Source of the DNA: Acidisphaera sp035272265
GTDB taxonomy: Bacteria > Pseudomonadota > Alphaproteobacteria > Acetobacterales > Acetobacteraceae
Length of the DNA: 8,461 nt
NCBI GenBank assembly: GCA_035272265.1
Contig: DATEQV010000109.1
Span: 1 to 8,461, forward strand
Direction: 5' to 3'
Below, one piece after another: positions 6,701-8,461 of this stretch (within the stretch, counting starts at the first letter, position 1; the number at the start of each line of letters is the position of its first letter). A program made the translations under genes and the position numbers. The notes beneath the pieces were generated by a model. It had not been told where the DNA came from and ran no database searches. It saw only the letters and a program-made list of their open reading frames with translations.

Positions 6701-8139
6701 CTGCCCGCCTCGATCAGCTCGGCATAGGCGCGGCTGGTCTGGTACAGCGCCTGGCGGGAATGCGCCGAGAGCATGATCAGTTCGGCCGTCGGGCCGGCAG
6801 CGCCGTTGCTGCGCGCGCGGGGCAGTTCGCCGGCTTCGGGCTGGCGGATCACCACGTGGGCGTTGGTGCCGCCGAACCCGAACGAGGAAACGCCCGCAAG
6901 CCAGGTGCCGGAGGCCGGCAGGGCGATCTGCTCGGTGGCCAGGCTGAGGTTCATTGCGGCGACGTCGATCGCCGGGTTGACGGCGGACAGGTGCAACGAT
7001 GCCGGCAGCCTGCGGTGCTCCAGGGCCAGGATCGCCTTCAACAGGCCTGCGAGGCCGGAGGCCGGCTCGAGATGGCCGATATTGGATTTCACCGAGCCGA
7101 TCAGCAGCTTCGCCCCGCGGCGCTGGCCCAGCGCCTGGCCGATGGCGGTGGCCTCCGCAGGGTCGCCGACGCGGGTGCCGGTGCCGTGCGCCTCGACGAA
7201 GGCCAGCCGGTTCGGGTCGATCCCGGCCTGCCCGTACACCCGGTCCAGCAGGATCTTCTGCCCCTCGATGGCGGGCAGGGCGATGCCGTTGGTGCGGCCG
7301 TCGGAATTGACCCCTGACGCCAGCGCCACGGCGCGCACCGGATAGAAGCGCGCGATGGCGTTCTCCAGGCGGGTGAGAACCATCGCGATCACGCCCTCGC
7401 CGCGGACGTAGCCGTCGGCCTCGGCCGAGAACGGGCGGCACAGCCCCGTGGGCGACAGCATCGCGGCGCGGGAGAACCCGATGAAGGCGAAGGGTGCCAG
7501 CAGGAGGTTGACGCCGGCGACGATCGCCGTGTCGATCTGGCCGGAAGCGATCGCCGCCTGGGCCTGTGCGAAGGCCACCAGCGAGGAGGAACAGGCCGTG
7601 TCGACGGTGAAACTCGGACCACGCAGGTCGAAGATGTAGGAGATGCGGTTGGCGAGGATCGAGAGCGTGTTGCCTGTCATAAAATGACTGTCGATGGCGC
7701 CGAGGTCGGCCACCTGCAGGTTGCCGTAATCCAGGCTCGACGCACCGACATAGACGCCGACATTTGCGCCAGCCATCGTGCTGGGCGGAATGCCGCCGTC
7801 CTCCAGCGCGCTCCAGACCGTTTCGAGCAGCAGACGCTGCTGCGGATCCATCGCGGCCGCCTCACGCGGCGAGATCCCGAAGACGCTGGGATCGAAACCG
7901 AGCGGCTCAACGATGTAGCCGCCGGCTAAGGAGTAGCTGAAACCGGGTTCCGACCGACGCGGGTGGAGGTAGCGTTCCGGACGCCAGCGACCTGCCGGTA
8001 CTCCGCCCACGGCACACTGGCCGCCATCCAGCAGGCGCCAGAACGCGTCCTCGTCAGCTGCACCGGGCAGGCGGCAAGCAGCACCGACGACGGCGACACT
8101 CGACGCCTCGATTCGCGTCTGGCTGTTCAACGGCAACAT
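766..8139 (-). CDS. Fully reducing single-module type I polyketide synthase (KS-AT-DH-psiMT-psiKR-ER-KR-ACP)
   Basis: Builds and reduces a polyketide or fatty-acyl chain on its own acyl carrier domain. The frame is open for 2457 codons from ATG 8139. An in-frame TTG at 8160 would add 7 residues and is the only alternative, because a TAA lies in frame at 8167-8169. I prefer the ATG because a GAAGAGA Shine-Dalgarno-like stretch lies 10 nt upstream. Residue numbers here and below count from this ATG. Domains: KS 13-431, AT 534-838, DH 898-1173, degenerate methyltransferase 1188-1508, structural KR half 1518-1698, ER 1721-2040, KR 2043-2293, ACP 2333-2413, tail 2414-2457. The protein begins directly with the KS, with no loading module, and has no TE. 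It resembles fungal highly reducing PKSs and animal FAS, so iterative use is likely but inferred. Its stop overlaps the next start (ATGA). The identity of the product is not visible. Confidence 0.97.
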   Translation of the reverse strand: MLPLNSQTRIEASSVAVVGAACRLPGAADEDAFWRLLDGGQCAVGGVPAGRWRPERYLHPRRSEPGFSYSLAGGYIVEPLGFDPSVFGISPREAAAMDPQQRLLLETVWSALEDGGIPPSTMAGANVGVYVGASSLDYGNLQVADLGAIDSHFMTGNTLSILANRISYIFDLRGPSFTVDTACSSSLVAFAQAQAAIASGQIDTAIVAGVNLLLAPFAFIGFSRAAMLSPTGLCRPFSAEADGYVRGEGVIAMVLTRLENAIARFYPVRAVALASGVNSDGRTNGIALPAIEGQKILLDRVYGQAGIDPNRLAFVEAHGTGTRVGDPAEATAIGQALGQRRGAKLLIGSVKSNIGHLEPASGLAGLLKAILALEHRRLPASLHLSAVNPAIDVAAMNLSLATEQIALPASGTWLAGVSSFGFGGTNAHVVIRQPEAGELPRARSNGAAGPTAELIMLSAHSRQALYQTSRAYAELIEAGSDTAQLAASLAWQRDFAGHRIALPLGEATSAALRNFAESGGLPGGAEGIAPSHPPKTCFVYSGNGSQWVGMGRAAFARNDAFRARFRAVDASFARIADWSLVDALHDPDLATSLKQAELVQPLLFAVQSALTASLAAFGLRPDMVLGHSVGEVAAAEACGALSLDEAVRVIFHRSLQQAAAHGLGGMAVANISRDGAEALFLEGGLHGLEIAAVNSRGSVSISGPMAAIEAFSRLARKRRIAAQVLELPYPFHCSLLERLRLPLLKAFGTIAAGPTTVTFISTVTGAPTPGEALDAAYWWRNVRQPVLFSDAIEAAGHQGATVFVEIGPRPILHGAIADTLREAGLDGTVVPSLVEKGAGGDPLIMVLARAVVLGCQVDTARLFGARPFGRVRLPAYAWQRKTYKQPQTTEAMDLCSNTPRHPLIGARLLSGTPEWRNLIDATVVPYLADHRIDGEIVVPASAFAEMALAVAREVHPAGPIGLEDFDLLQWLTLPPDQMRELSVRLHGDTAMVEIWSRPRLSADEWTLHARGRIVRIASPVPEFIPRARLPKHLTADQVYDSAAASGVSYGKLFRRVLGGERSDTLMEVDLAPYEEAAGLSDVRQILHPIALDAAFHAMFDNIKLRADERYAYLPVRFAALRVQSDHAVPARARVAIDRETDQSLSVGVTLYDSDGHYIAGLTDGLFRAVVLERRAQDSVFFQQQSVRLSRHGSASGMLACAMAALDQLGAQAAPESWLYLGAFARSLAFQSLHGLFGEATILPSSGTAALPLLMTLLADLRRAGLATQTASGWSLAAESGLPAPGDILQTFAAEHSGASSEIVLAAQALAGLPRVLQTGEDLPIGALTLEQFESSAILLAPVLDAGVAMCAALHAPIAPEPLRVLVAEPFCLGVLRSLAPLVQDGRVTITVIGVDAKRLNLTQARHGGTAGVTFLAAEVDAAPDAAPRFDLALGLALGPLFADGDALGRAIAIRLAPHGLLCILQPPDNPIFDCLLGTHADWFAHSPNPQSPLGRIAAARDGRRMAMAAEFEDVHTHLLGEDVGSIVIGHASARTVDQVIGAAPVLLLQDWPHLADALREDGHAVRPADCGHLAQAWADIATGADGLTELVFQAHTAEQGGLARSIADLAAVLGAVQATRCRLWVIVRGLRSADPAKIDPLAEAVWSFARVAINEYPDVELKLVDLALELSKEAAAGRLAALIARPCAESELLVDMAGASATRMVATPAAVAEVSAVRLQTGSPGAMAGFDWVEARRRDPEAGEIEIEITAAGLNFRDVMLASGLLDDDVLDDGLAGAVFGFECAGRVLQVGQDVTHLRPGDAVMGFGRESFATHLTANARVFTRIPDGIATAAAATIPVAFVTAWYSLVHMAQIQPGEWVLIHGAAGGVGLAALQIARLRGARIAATVSSPEKRALVAAFGAEKIYNSRSTAFLDKIRAEIGGVDVVLNSLAGEAMQASLKCLKPFGRFIELGKRDYVLNTSVGLRPFRRNLSYFGVDLDQLLAANLPLVERLLAELVTQFAAGALSPLPHRAFDWHEAGRAFQLMQSAGQVGKIIVRPASRPIATRVARVAFHPGPGVHLVVGGAGGFGFEAASWLAERGAATIVVASRRGAIEPHLQARADAIRATGTTLLVETLDVTDAAAVTALIDRLTCSHARLAGIIHAAMVLDDGLIAGMDPARVRAVLAPKTCGADNLDRATRGAALDYFVAFSSVAAMVGNPGQGAYVAANGYLQGLMARRRAAGLPGLAVGWGAIADAGILTRAPAVAANLSRLAGIEAMQSRAALSHLETLLAQPGENPPTTYCALFRPGETLQRLKLLQTPTFAELFAGGDGIAPIEMDLAARIAGRSEGDARALVAALLAAEVARIFRLPPEDIEMTRPLDELGLDSMMSLDLRMSIEKRFGIELPVVAISAGVSVNDVAARLIAGLRSGHQPQDDADLRLMQQHGIADAALAAEMIALNTAARQSDVAVALV
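769..900 (-). other. C-terminal tail of the PKS after the ACP (possible docking segment)
   Basis: Forty-four residues (2414-2457) follow the ACP instead of a TE. The sequence is rich in Ala, Asp, Gln and Leu and reads as one or two potential helices (DADLRLMQQHG, DAALAAEMIALNTAARQ). No family motif is recognised. A docking role towards the coupled oxoamine synthase is a guess from position only. Confidence 0.4.
901..1143 (-). other. PKS acyl carrier protein (ACP) domain
   Basis: Carries the growing chain on 4'-phosphopantetheine. The attachment residue is Ser2371 in LDELGLDSMMSLDLR (bases 1027-1029). It needs a phosphopantetheinyl transferase, which is not encoded here. It is the last catalytic domain: no thioesterase, reductase or condensation domain follows. 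Confidence 0.96.
1261..2013 (-). other. PKS ketoreductase (KR) domain, B-type signature
   Basis: Reduces the beta-keto group. The NADPH loop is VVGGAGGFG (2063-2071). Catalytic Lys2170 (LAPKTCG), Ser2194 (FSSVAAM), Tyr2207 and Asn2211 (GAYVAANGY) are all present. LDD at 2150-2152 is the B-type fingerprint, predicting an R (D-configured) hydroxyl intermediate, the configuration that DH domains normally accept. Confidence 0.95.
2020..2979 (-). other. PKS enoylreductase (ER) domain, MDR fold
   Basis: Reduces the enoyl-ACP with NADPH. LNFRDVMLASG (1754-1764) marks the substrate part, HGAAGGVG (1864-1871) the NADPH-binding loop, and VVLNSLAGE followed by GRFIELGKRD (about 1948-1957) the end of the cofactor domain. 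The motif has Phe1756 where many modular ERs have Tyr (LxYRD), a position linked in the literature to methyl-branch stereochemistry. The domain appears intact and active. Confidence 0.95.
3046..3588 (-). other. Structural ketoreductase half (psiKR) of the PKS
   Basis: This region between the methyltransferase remnant and the ER corresponds to the truncated Rossmann half that stabilises the catalytic KR in PKS and FAS. The stretch WSFARVAINEYPDVELKLVDL (about 1646-1666) matches the WGLGRVxxxEHPELxLxLVDL pattern at its C-terminal edge. It carries no Ser-Tyr catalytic pair, as expected. Confidence 0.75.
3616..4578 (-). other. Degenerate C-methyltransferase domain (psiMT) of the PKS
   Basis: The helical lid of PKS C-methyltransferases is recognisable at about 1188-1360, and the late core strand ends in GLLCILQPPDNPIFDCLLG (1459-1477), matching the usual GLLLLLEP...DLVFG stretch. 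The SAM-binding loop, normally of the form VLEIGAGTGG, reads VLVAEPFCLG (1364-1373, bases 4021-4050), so the first three glycines are replaced by Glu, Phe and Leu and only the last Gly remains. A non-catalytic, structural domain is inferred, as in animal FAS. Confidence 0.8.
4621..5448 (-). other. PKS dehydratase (DH) domain, double hotdog
   Basis: Removes water from the beta-hydroxyacyl-ACP. The first hotdog carries the HxxxGxxxxP motif (His930, Gly934, Pro939). The second carries the catalytic Asp1092 in LDAAFH, matching the DxxxQ/H motif with His1096, and the conserved SYG at 1048-1050. Both catalytic residues are intact, so an active domain is expected. Confidence 0.92.
5626..6540 (-). 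other. PKS acyltransferase (AT) domain, probably malonyl-specific
   Basis: Loads the extender unit from CoA onto the ACP. The N-terminal YSGNGSQW (540-547), the nucleophile Ser628 in GHSVGE (626-631) and the catalytic His732 in YPFH (729-732) are all visible. A non-Gln residue after the nucleophile (GHSVG) and Phe in the third place of YPFH both favour malonyl-CoA. The leading Tyr is seen in methylmalonyl ATs (YASH), so the specificity motif is mixed. LPAYAWQRKTY (873-883) is the usual post-AT linker. Confidence 0.93.
6847..8103 (-). other. PKS ketosynthase (KS) domain
   Basis: Catalyses decarboxylative Claisen condensation. The full catalytic triad is present: Cys183 in DTACSSSL, His318 in EAHGTGT and His356 in SNIGHLEPASG. 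The domain ends with the conserved GFGGTNAHVV (421-430). NIGHLEPASG, rather than the NIGHTQAAAG common in modular assembly lines, fits iterative KS clades. That last point is a family impression, not a phylogeny. Confidence 0.96.
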
Positions 8140-8147
8140 CGACGCGT

Positions 8148-8181
8148 GATCTCTTCGCAAAAGCTCTTAATCCCTTCGCAA
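8148..8181. repeat. Two 13-bp direct repeats with a 21-bp period in the PKS leader
   Basis: Plus-strand copies at 8148-8160 (gatctcttcgcaa) and 8169-8181 (aatcccttcgcaa) agree at 11 of 13 positions and are 21 bp apart, two turns of the helix. The proximal copy contains the putative RBS. They may be paired binding sites, or chance. Confidence 0.55.
8150..8156 (-). promoter_or_regulatory. Putative ribosome binding site of the PKS gene
   Basis: On the minus strand GAAGAGA lies 10 nt before ATG 8139. It is a moderate match to the Shine-Dalgarno consensus and the main reason for preferring that ATG. If the TTG at 8160 were used instead, the site would lie inside the gene, and only an AAGAG about 3 nt from the TTG could serve. 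Confidence 0.45.
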
Positions 8182-8202
8182 CAGGTCTTGTTGGTGCTTT
8201 TG
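8158..8202. repeat. Nested inverted repeats in the PKS leader
   Basis: An outer 7-bp perfect inverted repeat (caaaagc 8158-8164, gcttttg 8196-8202) encloses an inner 5-bp one (caaca 8179-8183, tgttg 8189-8193). In the transcript the outer stem would end just before the putative RBS. There is no T-run of a terminator in the reading direction, so it is not called as one. Confidence 0.5.
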
Positions 8203-8214
8203 GGGCCTCGTGTC

Positions 8215-8261
8215 CATGTGTGGACGCCCCTTGGGTGCATGTGTGGACGGCCCCTTGGGTG
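8215..8261. repeat. Tandem 23/24-bp repeat upstream of the PKS
   Basis: Two adjacent copies, 8215-8237 (23 bp) and 8238-8261 (24 bp), are identical apart from one extra G in the second. Each reads catgtgtggacg followed by ccccttgggtg on the plus strand. A third copy begins (cat, 8262-8264) and then diverges. The unit carries TGGAC; the first copy pairs with gtcca at 8212-8216 to form a dyad around tgtg (8212-8225). Confidence 0.85.
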
Positions 8262-8461
8262 CATGAGAAAAGATGAGATGTCCACGCGGCGCCATGACCG
8301 CTGGCCGAGATGGTCCGCGATCCAGTCCCAAACATGAATGCGGCTTCGCAAGCCTTTGCACCAAGCGGGTTCCCTGGATCGTCGGTTCGACCGATCGTCA
8401 TCTCATTCAGCTCTTTCACCCCGGCATCAACGCGCGGTTCTAGCCGTCACCGGCTGTTGCC

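Larger units (their letters stand above)
8140..8461. other. Non-coding leader/intergenic stretch upstream of the PKS operon
   Basis: About 320 bp with no gene that I can support on either strand. Short frames run through it, but none resembles a known protein. One on the minus strand, from GTG 8419, overlaps the PKS start in another frame. No clear -35/-10 or -24/-12 promoter could be assigned. Beyond the repeats described separately, positions 8300-8461 show nothing recognisable. Confidence 0.6.

Noticed and set aside
8158..8202. Possible intrinsic terminator formed by the nested inverted repeats
   Set aside because: The stems are short and AT-rich, with a long loop, and no U-tract follows in either direction. 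It lies in front of the PKS start, not after a gene.
8054..8419. A 121-codon minus-strand frame starting at GTG 8419, upstream of and overlapping the PKS start
   Set aside because: No known family is visible, it runs through the tandem repeat and it overlaps the PKS N-terminus out of frame. A small leader peptide cannot be excluded but has no support.

Overview
This window is GC-rich (roughly two thirds G+C by eye) and is almost entirely taken up by one operon read on the minus strand. It suggests a high-GC proteobacterium; an alphaproteobacterium is possible, but nothing in the window fixes the taxon. There is no RNA gene, recognisable insertion sequence, integrase, CRISPR array or plasmid function.

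Layout in the direction of transcription (high to low coordinates). Positions 8461-8140 hold no gene I can support. This stretch is the leader of the operon and contains a tandem 23/24-bp repeat, several TGGAC/GTCCA half-sites, a nested pair of inverted repeats and two 13-bp direct repeats spaced 21 bp apart. Positions 8139-766 encode a giant single-module type I polyketide synthase of 2457 residues with the order KS-AT-DH-(degenerate methyltransferase)-(structural KR half)-ER-KR-ACP and no thioesterase. Its stop overlaps the ATG of the next gene (ATGA, 766-769). That gene runs off the window at position 1 and encodes the N-terminal 256 residues of a PLP-dependent alpha-oxoamine synthase of the BioF/KBL/serine palmitoyltransferase family.

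How they probably work together (inference): all catalytic residues of the fully reducing set (KS, AT, DH, ER, KR, ACP) are present, so the PKS can build a saturated acyl chain, presumably iteratively on one module. The C-methyltransferase core has lost its SAM-binding glycine motif, so the chain should be unbranched unless methyl groups come from the extender unit. This arrangement resembles animal fatty acid synthase. No TE follows the ACP. The translationally coupled oxoamine synthase is the natural release enzyme: decarboxylative condensation of an amino acid with the ACP-bound acyl chain would give a 2-amino-3-ketone, a sphingoid-like or fumonisin-like amino-ketone. The product, the amino acid used and the tailoring genes cannot be read from this window; they should lie beyond position 1 on the minus strand.
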